From assembly GCA_963682175.1 (NCBI GenBank), contig OY821777.1, positions 18,310,001 to 18,374,000 of the forward strand: a DNA stretch of 64,000 nt. Direction: 5' to 3'. Of the stretch, positions 53,866 through 64,000 are shown one piece after another (the first letter of the stretch is position 1; each line of letters begins with the position of its first letter). The stretch comes from Triglochin maritima (taxonomy: Eukaryota; Streptophyta; Magnoliopsida; Alismatales; Juncaginaceae). The notes below the pieces were generated by a model. The model saw only the letters and a list, made by a program, of their open reading frames with translations, made no database searches and was not told where the DNA came from. The position numbers were made by a program, and so were the translations under genes.

Positions 53866-55456
53866 TCAGACAAGAATCCACGCATTAAAGCTCACTGCCA
53901 CATTCGAATACATATTTCCATATCGTTCACCTTGGAATAGTGTATTAGCCCAATGTTCGGGTCCTAAGGAGTCAATGAATTCCTTCGCGTGTTTAGAAAT
54001 GGTAGATAACTCGTCATATGCTTCATTGAACTCACAAGTATGAAAACTTAAGCACATTTTCGGAAAATGGTCAACATCGTGTGAGGAAAAACATAATATA
54101 CTTAGACATTATTATATTTTTAACATAAAAAATGACGTTAACTTACTTGAAACGAGTTGTCTTAGCAACATGTTGAAGAACTTGAAATTTAAAATTGTCT
54201 TCTAAGTGGCGTAAACAATAGGCATGGTGACAAGTTGGGAAAATCCGTGGAACATATGAAACCTTTACAACAATCGGAGACGAATGTTAAAGGTATACCT
54301 GGTATAAGAATTTTCTTTAGGTTTTGCAAAAACCATTCCCAATTTTCTTCTCTCTCGGCAGAAACTACGGTGAAAGCCAATGGGAATATCACAGTGTGTC
54401 CGTTGTTTTCGGTAGCCGTAAGAAGAATGCCTTGGTACTTCGTCTTCAAAAAAGTATCATCCAAAAATAATAATGGTCGACAACCATCTCTAAACCTGAC
54501 TATACGGCCATTAAATGCCAAAAAATTCTTCTAAACTGTCGGGTTTCAGTGTCCTAATCCAACTCCATTAAAGAACCTGGATTGCTTGCAAGTACAACCT
54601 CTCGATACCATCTAAGTCTGTCAAAAGACGTACTTTTATCTCCATATAACTTATTCATCGCTATCTCTTTACCTTGTCAAGCTCGAATGTATGGTATTTG
54701 CACCCCAAGTTCACGTGATATGTCTGTTCACAGTTCACGTGGTCAATACATTGGTCGTTGTTTCAACATAGGCGTCACGATGTCAGCAACAAAACTCTTT
54801 GATACTCTGAGATGACATGTTGTTCTAATTCTACAACCACTATAAGTATGTTCTTTCACAAGTTCTTTTATGAGAAAGCTACCAGAACGAGAGGAATTGA
54901 TTGCATGCACATGCCATGAACAATTATCCTTCGCACAAACTTGGAATGACAAGGTCTCATAAACTTGTAGTTGAAATAACAAGATATTGCATACTTTGTA
55001 AGACATTTCCGAAATGTTATAGCATTTTCAAATTCTTTACCAACACTTTCAATCTCCATTTCCTAACAATCGATTACTCTATTCGGAGTACTTATACCAC
55101 TACGAGATTCCTTCAGCCAATCTTCAATGGTAAAAAACTGCGATTTTCTTCCATGTTTGTGGAGAACGGTGACGATTTCATTCTCATTGATCCACTAAGA
55201 GTCTCATAGGGACTCTTTGACTTTGGTGTGCTCATTGGACTCAATTTAACAATGGGGTGTACGGGTGTTTCAAACAACAAAGCTTTTTAGCATCATGCTT
55301 TTTTTGGAGTCCCTTCACATCAGGAAACTCAACTTCGATGAGCACAACCACGACAATCTTAACGCTAGACAAACCAAGACTTGAGAGTAATACAATAAGT
55401 AGATGTACATCGGCGTCAGTAACAAGACTAGCAGCACTGTCAACAACTTCAGGCAC
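53866..55456 (-). pseudogene. MuDR-like (MULE) transposase with a probable intron
   Basis: From the right: N-terminal part (MPEVVDSAASLV), a MuDR DNA-binding-type zinc region (QVCAKDNCSWHVHAINS, IKELVKEHTYSGC), then the transposase core (LLFLDDTFLKTKYQGILL, FPLAFTVVSAEREENWEWFL). After a frameshift follow IFPTCHHAYCLRHLEDNFK, a likely donor (CAA/GTAAGT, near 54147) and acceptor (TGTGAG, near 54072), and FNEAYDELS...FQGERYGNMYSNVAVSFNAW. The frame is lost at 53866 and no SWIM finger or terminal inverted repeat is visible. In life it would cut and paste a Mutator-like element; here it is broken. Confidence 0.75.
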
Positions 55457-55487
55457 TTAATAAGAGAACTATAGATTAGGACCTAAG

Positions 55488-56085
55488 TGATGCATTGCAT
55501 ACATTGCATCATATGTCGTTCATTTAGATTAACTTTATATCAATAAATGCTACTAAGGTATGTGTTTAGTCTTATTTACAGAATACAGGGACCTCAATGC
55601 AAATTACCCATATACCGAGCGTAAACCCGTGCAAGAGACTCATTTCTGTCATAAAGACCAAGTTCAAGATTATCAGGGTTTAAATTGAAGTCCATCCAAG
55701 CATAAAAGCATTCAAAGACCTAATTACAAAAAAGTCAGGGACTTAATTGCAAAACGTCGAGGACCCGACTACAAATTACGAGTTCCAAAATATTATTGTG
55801 GAGAAATTCTAAAGAAAAATCAATTTGGGTCTCCAAATATATGAAGAAATTAATTCGGAGCTCAAAAGAAAAGAAATAAATCAATCCGGACGCGCAAAGG
55901 ACAGCTAAATCATACCATAAACACACAGGAAAAATCGGGATTGATTCTGAGCTAGAAAGGCGGCGATTCCGCCACACCTCATGTACAACATGTGGCGGAA
56001 ATGCCGCATGGTCATCGATCCGTGCCCCTGAATTTCTTCCAGTCGTGTCATAACACGTGTCCTTGCCATATTCTTACTTGGGTCC
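55488..56085 (+). repeat. LTR of A5, left piece
   Basis: TGATGCATTGCATAC start, U3 palindromes at about 55961-56007 (GGCGATTCCGCC, TGTGGCGGAAATGCCGCA), ends in GGTCC, where E inserted. Confidence 0.88.
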
Positions 56086-57630
56086 TGATTGATCGTTTTA
56101 TATTTAACCGCAAGTGCACGGCCGCGTTGAAGCGGTGGCAAATACGGGTCGTCCACTGGGAGGTGTGTCGACACTTGGTTTGTGCGAAGGCGAGAGGTAA
56201 AGAAAGGGAAGAAAGGTTGGTTACACTAAACTACACTAAGATGCAAATGGAAATGGAGATAAGCAATAAACTAAGCCCCAAAGGGGGTAGAGAGATGATG
56301 TGAACATAAAGATGTGTGTGTGATGTGTGTGTAATTAAGCTCCTCACAACATGTAGTGCACGAAATCATAAAACTACATCCAACTTTGCCTCTACATGAA
56401 TTAAGATTTTACTACATCATTAAAACATACAAGACAATAATTGGAATGAAGCTAAATGAACTCAAGTATAAAGACTAGACCCTACTATGCCTCCACATGA
56501 ATTAAGATAAGACTACATCATTAAAACATACAAGACATTAGCTAAGGTAAAGGCAACAAGAGTTCACACACTACAAATTGTGTTTCCAATATTAATTCCT
56601 ATCCATATCCTAACATTATCATTCCCCATAAAATAGATCCACTAATCAAAGCATAAGCTAAGCTTCATTCAAGAGCATTAGCATATCAAAGATAAGAGTG
56701 GAGACCCATTAGATGGTTATGGAAATCATTTAAAGCTCAAGGGATAAAAATAACACACACTTAATACACTACATGATTATATCACATATTTCTCCACCCC
56801 CCAAATGGGGATGGAACTACTCACTACTCATTACACTAACTATATTAACAAAAGCAAGCATAATACTGAAATGAAATTTATACTAATCAAGCAAGAAATA
56901 TTAAAGAAGCATAAAACAAAACAAACAAGACCACATGCATATGGAAGAAAATTAAACTAAGAGAGAAACAACACAATTAAAAGAAAACTTCTATTATTAA
57001 CTCACTCAATTACAAGTAGCTCTTCCTCCACCAGAGTTTTGCTTCAAGGCTTCACTCTTAATAGGGAAGGTGGCCACCAAAGAGAGAGATGGATACAATG
57101 GGAGGTGAAGAGTTCTATTTATAAGCATGGAAAAAGCTAATCCGGGACAATCCCCCAATGTGGGACTAAACCAATACCAAAAATAGACTAAGCACACATT
57201 AATACAAGTCCAGGAGAAAATTAGGTGGATCTGGGCCAATCCAGACCGCCAATTGGCGGCCTATATGATCCAGATCCGTCTGGATTTGTTTGTGGGCCTT
57301 CCTTGTTGTGTGTCTTGGTCTTGGATGCATCTGGTTGGTTTGTTGGAGCTCCGACCCGAATCGAATTGGCAAAATACTCCCCATGATGGTGTGGAGTATT
57401 CTGTTTTGCTCTTAGGTCCTTCTGTCTTGCAATCAGGTCCTTCTTCCTTGCATCTTGGTCCCCAGATCTCACAATTCAGTCCTTTTTTCCAGCTTTTGGG
57501 TCCTTTTATGCTTCATCTCTTCAAACCTATTTATTCCTGAAAACTAAACATAAAACTCGTGACATAGCATTGTTTAGGTGAAAGATAATGGATATAAGAT
57601 ACAAATATAAGCATGAAATGATGTCAATCA
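56086..57630 (-). repeat. 3' LTR of E
   Basis: TGATTGA...TCAATCA termini, 1545 bp. Minus-strand TATAAATA lies at 57116-57123. Palindrome GACCGCCAATTGGCGGCC (one mismatch) at 57244-57261, about 120 bases upstream of the TATA box. Confidence 0.92.
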
Positions 57631-57840
57631 AATACCCCCACACCTAACTTTTGCTAGTCCCGAGCAAAACAAAGAAAGAGAAAAGCATATGAAAAAACAA
57701 GAAATCCTAATTCACTTTCGTAGGAATCACGGTTGCACTTAGCACGTGCAACAAGCCGTTAAACCTCCTTGTCGCCAAGGAGGAGGAGTGTTGTCTCCTG
57801 AGGGTTTTCAGCGGATATACCCACAAAATCCGAACAAGAT
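57631..57840 (-). promoter_or_regulatory. Structured block and polypurine tract (E)
   Basis: TTTTGCT/AGCAAAA arms (57649-57669), perfect GTTGCAC/GTGCAAC (57732-57738, 57746-57752), an 8-bp stem CCTCCTTG/CAAGGAGG (57764-57783) and GGAG/CTCC next to it; the best-formed set in the window. Confidence 0.7.
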
Positions 57841-59182
57841 ACATTAATCAATCTAGCTACACGACTCGTTGGACTTATTTTGTCGATCATGGAATATGGT
57901 AATACTACGGGTCGACTCTATATATGTAATCAGTCCACACACCTAGCCTAATGAGTTATTCGTGAGAGTTAACTAAGGAATTAAGTGAAAGACATGGGCA
58001 ACCTTAACTTCTGAATGTGATACAGCGTGTAAAGTCCATTTTGGTTCTTATTTGACTCTTCTTTTCTTTTTTTCTTTTTTTTTCTTTTTCTTTGGAGCAT
58101 TTATTGGTTGGTGTTTGATTCTCCCAGGGTCAGGTTTCGTGCATCATTGCCTATGAGGACTTACACTATCACGTACACCTTCCCCCAAATCTCCACATAG
58201 GGCGATCCCTACCACCCGTGTAACGGGAGTTCGGTCGGTGCATCCCAAGTCAGATGACTCGAAAGCACCAGGCACAAAGTCCCCTCAGACCTACTTTCCC
58301 GAGTGATAGGAGTCGTGCGAGAAGAGAGAACACCACTTATTTATTTATCTACATGGGAACCAAAACCCCTACACTAAAGTTTCACAAAAAGAGATTAAGG
58401 GCCCTTGACTACGACAAACTTCCTTATACTAAAAGACACGACTTATTTGATTCACTAGGTTTAGGGTGGACTTCTTTAAATGTTTGAGTACTGAAACCCT
58501 AGGATTACACGCCCCCCGAGGGAAAACCGGGGTGCATCCTAACGACTCGATAAATCCTAAAGCCACGTACTAGATATCCTAATGCATCAAGTTCAAGACA
58601 ATTTTGGGAGCTATCTTTTTACTTTGCCTCTCAACAGTTTTGCACATGCCAAACACACGCAAAACCCACAAAACATTTTCTTTCGAAAACACATGAAGAT
58701 TTTGAAAGAAATGTGGAAATTTTAAAGCACTAGGCAAGCAAAAGAAGACAAGTCACCCAAGGATCATGGCAAGCAAATATATCGATATTAAATGCAGCAC
58801 ACTAACATGACCCTAAATGCAAACAAAAGAAAACAAAATCAAAAGAAAAGACTCGACTATGTACACACGTAAAACACCCCCCACACCTACTTCATGCATT
58901 ATCCTCAATGAATGTGAGCAAAATACTACATGGATGTATGCATGAAACAGAATAGATCTCACCAACGTGAAGTACACAAGGAAGTTCATGGCTATGTTGA
59001 TGGACACAACCCAACTTCCCTCAAAACCTGTGAGATGCTAAAGAAGGGATACAAATACGTGAAAGAAATGGGGCCCAAATACTCAAGGGTTGGGGCCCAC
59101 AACAATCGATGCTCACTGAAGGAGTCTTTTTTTTTCTTTTTTTTCTTTTTTTTAACATATATACACATGAAAGCTCAACCAC
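57841..59182 (-). other. 3' region of E
   Basis: Same blocks as 32060-33150 of B: ACCCGTGTAACGGGAG at 58216-58231, TTAATGCAGCACACTAACATG-type text near 58790, and the TTCATGCATTATCCTCA motif with C-run at 58874-58907. It has no env-position ORF, unlike B. T-run at 59130-59155. Confidence 0.65.
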
Positions 59183-61006
59183 TCATGTAGGAGCATGAAT
59201 GGTTGAGTGCGAGGGAGGTTCATGAAGGAACATGACCTCCTCGACTTCAGCTGGTGCCCCCTCCAAGTAGGGTTTGAGGCGTTGTCCATTAACTTTGAAC
59301 ACGTCCCCATTCCCTGGGTTCAAGATCTCAACCGCTCCATGAGGATAAACGGTTTGGACAATAAACGGGCCAGACCAGCGACTGCGGAGCTTACCCGCAA
59401 ACAGATGAAGCCGGGAATTGTAGAGCAACACCTTCTGCCCGGTCGTAAACACCTTTCGCATAATCATGCGATCGTGAAACATCTTGGCTCGGGACTTATG
59501 AATTTTGGCATTCTCGTACGCATCATTGCGTAGCTCTTCTAATTCCACAATGTCGAGCTTACGTTGTACTCCTGCTTGATCAAGATCCATATTCAGGTTC
59601 TTGATCGCCCAGAAAGCACGATGCTCAAGCTCGACGGGTAGGTGGCAAGCCTTGCCGTACACTACCCGATATGGGGACATACCCAAATTGGTCTTGTACG
59701 CGGTGCGGAAAGCCCACAACGCGTCATTCAACTTGGTAGACCAATCCTTCCTCGAGGAACTAACCGTCTTCTCAAGAATTTGCTTTAATTGACGGTTAGA
59801 GATTTTGACCTGCCCACTAGTTTGCGGATGGTATGGGGTCGCAAGCTTGTGGGTGATCGAATATTTCCTCATAAGCGCTTCAAAGGAGCGATTACAGAAG
59901 TGGGTACCCCTATCGCTGATTATGGTACGAGGAGTACCAAATCGTGCAAAAATGTCCCTCAAGAATTTGGTGACCACCTTGTTGTCATTGGTCTTTGTGG
60001 GTATAGCCTTAACCCACTTAGACACATAGTCAACGGCCACCAGAATGTAAACATTCCCGAACGAGTTCGGGAAGGGACCCATGAAATCGATGCCCCACAC
60101 ATCGAAGATGTCGACAACAAGGACATTTTGCAAAGGCATCATGTCACGTCGACCAATCCTGCCAAGGCGCTGGCACCTATCACATTGCTTACAAAAGTTG
60201 TAAGCATCCTTGAAAAGAGTGGGCCAGTAGAATCCAGATTGGAGCACCTTGGCAGCAGTTTTCTTTGCTCCAAAGTGTCCTCCACATGCCTTAGAATGGC
60301 AGAAGTGGAGTACACTTTGGAACTCGGCATCTGGGACGCACCGCCTGAAAATTTGGTCAGAGCAGTATTTGAATAGGTAGGGGTCGTCCCAGTGAAAGAA
60401 TCTGACATACGATCTAAAATTGGATTGGTCAGATTTTGACCAACCCACAGGAAGTTGCTCGGTCACGAGGTAGTTCACGATGTCGGCAAACCAAGGGTTA
60501 TCTTCGATCGTGAACAACTGCTCGTCAGGAAATTTATCGTCAATGATTTGGTCCTGTGGGTTGGTCGTCTCTAGACGAGACAAGTGGTCAGCTACAACGT
60601 TTTCACACCTTTTTTTGTCCCGAATCTCGAGATCGAATTCTTGTAACAACAAGATCCATCTCAAGAGTCGGGATTTTGCATCTTTCTTCGCCATAAGGTG
60701 CTTGATGGCTGTGTGATCAGAATAGATAATCACGTGGGAGCCAATCAAGTACGACCGGAATTTCTCCAAAGCAAATATGATCGCTAAGAATTCCTTCTCG
60801 GTCACAGTGTAGTTCAATTGGGCATCATTGAGTGTTCTACTGGCGTAGTAGATCACATGAGGCAATTTGTCCAATCGTTGCCCAAGCACTGCTCCCACAG
60901 CGAAGTCAGATGCATCACACATTAACTCAAAGGGTTCAGTCCACACCGGTGCCTTAATAATGGGAGCTGAAGTCAACTCTTTCTTCAAGGTCAACTCTTT
61001 CTTCAA
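59183..61006 (-). pseudogene. pol: RNase H-integrase of E, catalytic Glu replaced by Lys
   Basis: A 607-codon open frame, 5' truncated. RNase [43 protein letters not shown]. Linker [11 protein letters not shown]. Integrase HHCC finger [16 protein letters not shown]...CKQCDRCQ; core with Asp in GIDFMGPFP, Asp in ISDRGTHF (codon 59912-59914), then [13 protein letters not shown]. The D-35-E glutamate codon is AAA (59804-59806) where B has GAA. C-terminal part has [11 protein letters not shown] and NGQRLKPYL. Frame and all other motifs are intact, so the Lys probably inactivates an otherwise complete integrase. RT, protease and gag are deleted. Confidence 0.92.
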
Positions 61007-61012
61007 GGTTAA

Positions 61013-62550
61013 ATCGTTTTATATTTAACCGCAAGTGCACGGCCGCGTTGAAGCGGTGGCAAATACGGGTCGTCCACTGGGAGGTGTGTCGACACTTGGT
61101 TTGTGCGAAGGCGAGAGGTAAAGAAAGGGAAGAAAGGTTGGTTACACTAAACTACACTAAGATGCAAATGGAAATGGAGATAAGCAATAAACTAAGCCCC
61201 AAAGGGGGTAGAGAGATGATGTGAACATAAAGATGTGTGTGTGATGTGTGTGTAATTAAGCTCCTCACAACATGTAGTGCATGAAATCATAAAACTACAT
61301 CCAACTTTGCCTCTACATGAATTAAGATTTTACTACATCATTAAAACATACAAGACAATAATTGGAATGAAGCTAAATGAACTCAAGTATAAAGACTAGA
61401 CCCTACTATGCCTCCACATGAATTAAGATAAGACTACATCATTAAAACATACAAGACATTAGCTAAGGTAAAGGCAACAAGAGTTCACACACTACAAATT
61501 GTGTTTCCAATATTAATTCCTATCCATATCCTAACCTTATCATTCCCCATAAAATAGATCCACTAATCAAAGCATAAGCTAAGCTTCATTCAAGAGCATT
61601 AGCATATCAAAGATAAGAGTGGAGACCCATTAGATGGTTATGGAAATCATTTAAAGCTCAAGGGATAAAAATAACACACACTTAATACACTACATGATTA
61701 TATCACATATTTCTCCACCCCCCAAATGGGGATGGAACTACTCACTACTCATTACACTAACTATATTAACAAAAGCAAGCATAATACTGAAATGAAATTT
61801 ATACTAATCAAGCAAGAAATATTAAAGAAGCATAAAACAAAACAAACAAGACCACATGCATATGGAAGAAAATTAAACTAAGAGAGAAACAACACAATTA
61901 AAAGAAAACTTCTATTATTAACTCACTCAATTACAAGTAGCTCTTCCTCCACCAGAGTTTTGCTTCAAGGCTTCACTCTTAGTAGGGAAGGTGGCCACCA
62001 AAGAGAGAGATGGATACAATGGGAGGTGAAGAGTTCTATTTATAAGCATGGAAAAAGCTAATCCGGGACAATCCCCCAATGTGGGACTAAACCAATACCA
62101 AAAATAGACTAAGCACACATTAATACAAGTCCAGGAGAAAATTAGGTGGATCTGGGCCAATCCAGACCGCCAATTGGCGGCCTATATGATCCAGATCCGT
62201 CTGGATTTGTTTGTGGGCCTTCCTTGTTGTGTGTCTTGGTCTTGGATGCATCTGGTTGGTTTGTTGGAGCTCCGACCCGAATCGAATTGGCAAAATACTC
62301 CCCATGATGGTGTGGAGTATTCTGTTTTGCTCTTAGGTCCTTCTGTCTTGCAATCAGGTCCTTCTTCCTTGCATCTTGGTCCCCAGATCTCACAATTCAG
62401 TCCTTTTTTCCAGCTTTTGGGTCCTTTTATGCTTCATCTCTTCAAACCTATTTATTCCTGAAAACTAAACATAAAACTCGTGACATAGCATTGTTTAGGT
62501 GAAAGATAATGAATATAAGATAAAATATAAGCATGAAATGATGTCAATCA
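61013..62550 (-). repeat. 5' LTR of E (first bases missing)
   Basis: Matches 56092-57630 almost base for base. Minus-strand TATAAATA at 62037-62044, palindrome at 62165-62182. It ends directly at GGTCC of A5. Confidence 0.92.
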
Positions 62551-62555
62551 GGTCC

Positions 62556-63122
62556 CTTGTATCGGCTATAAATAGCCCCAAAATTATGTTGTAAAAAAAA
62601 GAAACCTGTTTTTCCATTCTTTAGCAATAAAATTCTGTTGGTTTATTTCGTATTTTTAGTTTTTTCTTTTGTAGTTTCTCTAGGACCCCCTCCTTCCCTC
62701 CATCCATGAGTTTCTAACTCTCTCCAAAGGGTGGGGGTGACGAGAAGAAGTATGCTGTTATTATTTTAATTTTGTGTTAGTATATTTTGATTACTTGAGT
62801 TTATGTTGAGTCATTTATCATGTAATGCTTTATAACTAATGTGATTTATTATAAGTTTCAGATTTCTCTAAACAAAACCCGATATCTAAACCCCCACCCG
62901 CTGGACTCTCATCCATATTTGCTTTATTCTTAGTTTGTTTTTGTTGTTCTTGCTTTAGAAAATTAAAAATCCAAAATCTCAAACCAACCTTATTTCTCTC
63001 TCTTTCTTTCCTTAATCGAAAAATCACAAAAATAACAATATCTCTTCCTCCTTGTGTTCGACCCGTACTTGCCACGTCTTCATTGACGTCGTGCACTTGC
63101 AGTATAAATAAAATTCTCATCA
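62556..63122 (+). repeat. LTR of A5, right piece
   Basis: Continues the LTR after E: TATAAATA at 62567-62574, AATAAA near 62625, then text parallel to 6293-6892, ending CTCATCA. Confidence 0.9.
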
Positions 63123-63128
63123 AGTTTT

Positions 63129-63146
63129 TGGCACCGTTGCCGGGAG
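63129..63146 (+). other. Primer binding site (A5)
   Basis: TGGCACCGTTGCCGGGAG, the tRNA-Asp site with one substitution and a shortened G-run. Confidence 0.85.
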
Positions 63147-64000
63147 GAGACGAAGATTTTGTTTATTTTTGGTGATTTCGATTCTATTCTATTTATCGTG
63201 TGCGCGATCTAACTATTTGGGTTTGCGTTTCAGGAGACAACGGAGTGCGCGACGAAATCCGGGCACAGTCGGAGCAAGAAGGGCGGCGAAATCGCCGCAT
63301 CTAAAGAACAATCTGCGGCGGATCCGCCGCACGTCTGAAGCAACTGGGCTTCAATTTTTTCTGGGGTCGTCTCCATCTCTAGGTGGACGCGTAGAACTGA
63401 AAAATGTCGAGAGCGGGCGGCGAACCCGACTGAGCGTGCGTAGGTAATCTTTGTTGCCTTTTTCCTCGTAATTTCTATTTTCGGAAAATTTCCTTTTTGC
63501 AGAACTGCAAGTGTTAAGCTCAAATTTCATAATTGGCAATAATTCAACTCTGACCTAAAAATTGGCAAAATTAGAAAGACTTAGTGCATGCATCATATAG
63601 TGTTTTGTTTGCATTATTCTTGCTAAATTCGTGCAAATTATTTTTTGTTGAAGAGTGCTGGAGGCAAGGTACGTGCGCGGTTTCCATTTTTAGAGTTAAG
63701 TTTCCCTTCTCATCTGAGTCTTCTTTCTCTTCTCATCTCAATTCTCTAGATTAGGATTCCTTTCTCATCTTCCCCCCCCCTTCTATTGTTTGTTTCCATT
63801 TTTGAAATTATAAAAAAAGTAATTGATTCTTGAAATTGAATTTGGAATTTAAATTTCAAATTTGAATTCAAAAATTGATTCAAACCGGTGTACTCAGATT
63901 TGGGTTCGAGACTTGAGCAATCGACTCTCACGAGTTCATCTAGATTCCAGTCTAGAGCTTAGCCCCAATCCACATGTTGCACCACCTCACCCGGATCCAA
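63147..64000 (+). other. Leader of A5
   Basis: Parallel to the A1 leader but about 500 bp shorter: the stretch equivalent to about 1250-1820 is absent (63680). Palindromes: GGCGGCGAAATCGCC (about 63281-63297) and the perfect 18-mer TGCGGCGGATCCGCCGCA (63314-63331). C-run at 63770-63780. Confidence 0.75.

Larger units (their letters stand above)
56086..62550 (-). mobile_element. E: young Athila-like element, target duplication GGTCC, 5' internal part deleted
   Basis: 3' LTR 56086-57630, structured block, 3' region, RNase H-integrase frame (59183-61006), then directly the 5' LTR (61013-62550). Flanked by GGTCC at 56081-56085 and 62551-62555. The LTRs differ by about four substitutions and one 1-base indel over 1.54 kb by eye. 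Primer site, leader, gag, protease and RT are missing, together with about seven terminal bases of the 5' LTR. The deletion edge carries an 18-bp tandem duplication (GTCAACTCTTTCTTCAAG, about 60972-61007). Confidence 0.93.
55488..64000 (+). mobile_element. A5: A-family element split by E, right end outside window
   Basis: LTR halves 55488-56085 and 62556-63122, primer site 63129-63146, leader to the window end. The family gag ATG would begin with the very last base of the window (compare 2109). It lies just beyond the MuDR-like pseudogene; a target duplication (candidate CTAAG, 55483-55487) needs sequence beyond 64000. Confidence 0.9.

Noticed and set aside
57006..57540. Open frames duplicated at 61927-62461
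   Set aside because: They are the two LTRs of E; duplication reflects the LTR pair and not a gene.
59789..60376. 195-residue plus-strand frame
   Set aside because: Antisense to the integrase core of E; no independent motif.

Overview
The window is nuclear DNA of a flowering plant, probably a eudicot, from a repeat-dense (heterochromatin-like) region. The evidence is long terminal repeat (LTR) retrotransposons with plant-type Gag and retropepsin, primer sites matching tRNA-Asp (typical of the Athila lineage of Ty3/gypsy), Ty1/copia remnants with an initiator-Met-type primer site, and MuDR/FAR1-type transposase remnants. I cannot name the species. I see no convincing single-copy host gene, tRNA, rRNA or CRISPR array; essentially everything is transposon on transposon.

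Layout. 1-11373: two copies (A1, A2) of an Athila-like element carrying only gag and protease, in direct tandem and sharing the LTR at 5662-6892. A2 is cut at 11373 and joined to a FAR1-like pseudogene (11374-12262), a minisatellite of ~20-22 bp units (12263-13077) and an Athila-type LTR (13078-14319). 14398-17070: a copia LTR (G) plus a pol remnant. 17541-21320: a copia element (H) with gag but no pol. 21647-30156: a heavily deleted Athila-type element (C, target duplication TTGGA) into which a full-length gag-pro element, A3 (22111-29544, target duplication GTCCA), has inserted. 30479-48964: an old, full-structure Athila-like element (B) on the minus strand with gag, protease, RT, RNase H, integrase and an extra env-position ORF, all broken. 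Its gag is interrupted by another gag-pro element (A4, 38850-45327). B shares its right LTR with a truncated neighbour (B2, 48965-49425). 49426-53446: a plus-strand element (D) with a gag remnant and a 3' LTR. 53866-55456: a MuDR-like transposase pseudogene. 55488-64000: a fifth gag-pro-family copy (A5), whose LTR is split by a young element E (56086-62550, target duplication GGTCC) that keeps RNase H and integrase but no gag, protease or RT.

How the parts may work together. The A family encodes Gag and protease but no polymerase or integrase, so it would need enzymes in trans. B and E are the obvious kind of donor, because they share the primer-site type, the polypurine tract context and a strongly conserved hairpin-rich block just upstream of the polypurine tract. 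Both lineages also carry short palindromes twice, once in the U3 part of the LTR and once in the leader after the primer site. These shared non-coding parts are the best candidates for cis signals that a helper would recognise. Every copy in the window is damaged, so the system as seen here is a fossil record of recent trans-mobilisation, nested insertion and recombination. No intact autonomous element is present.
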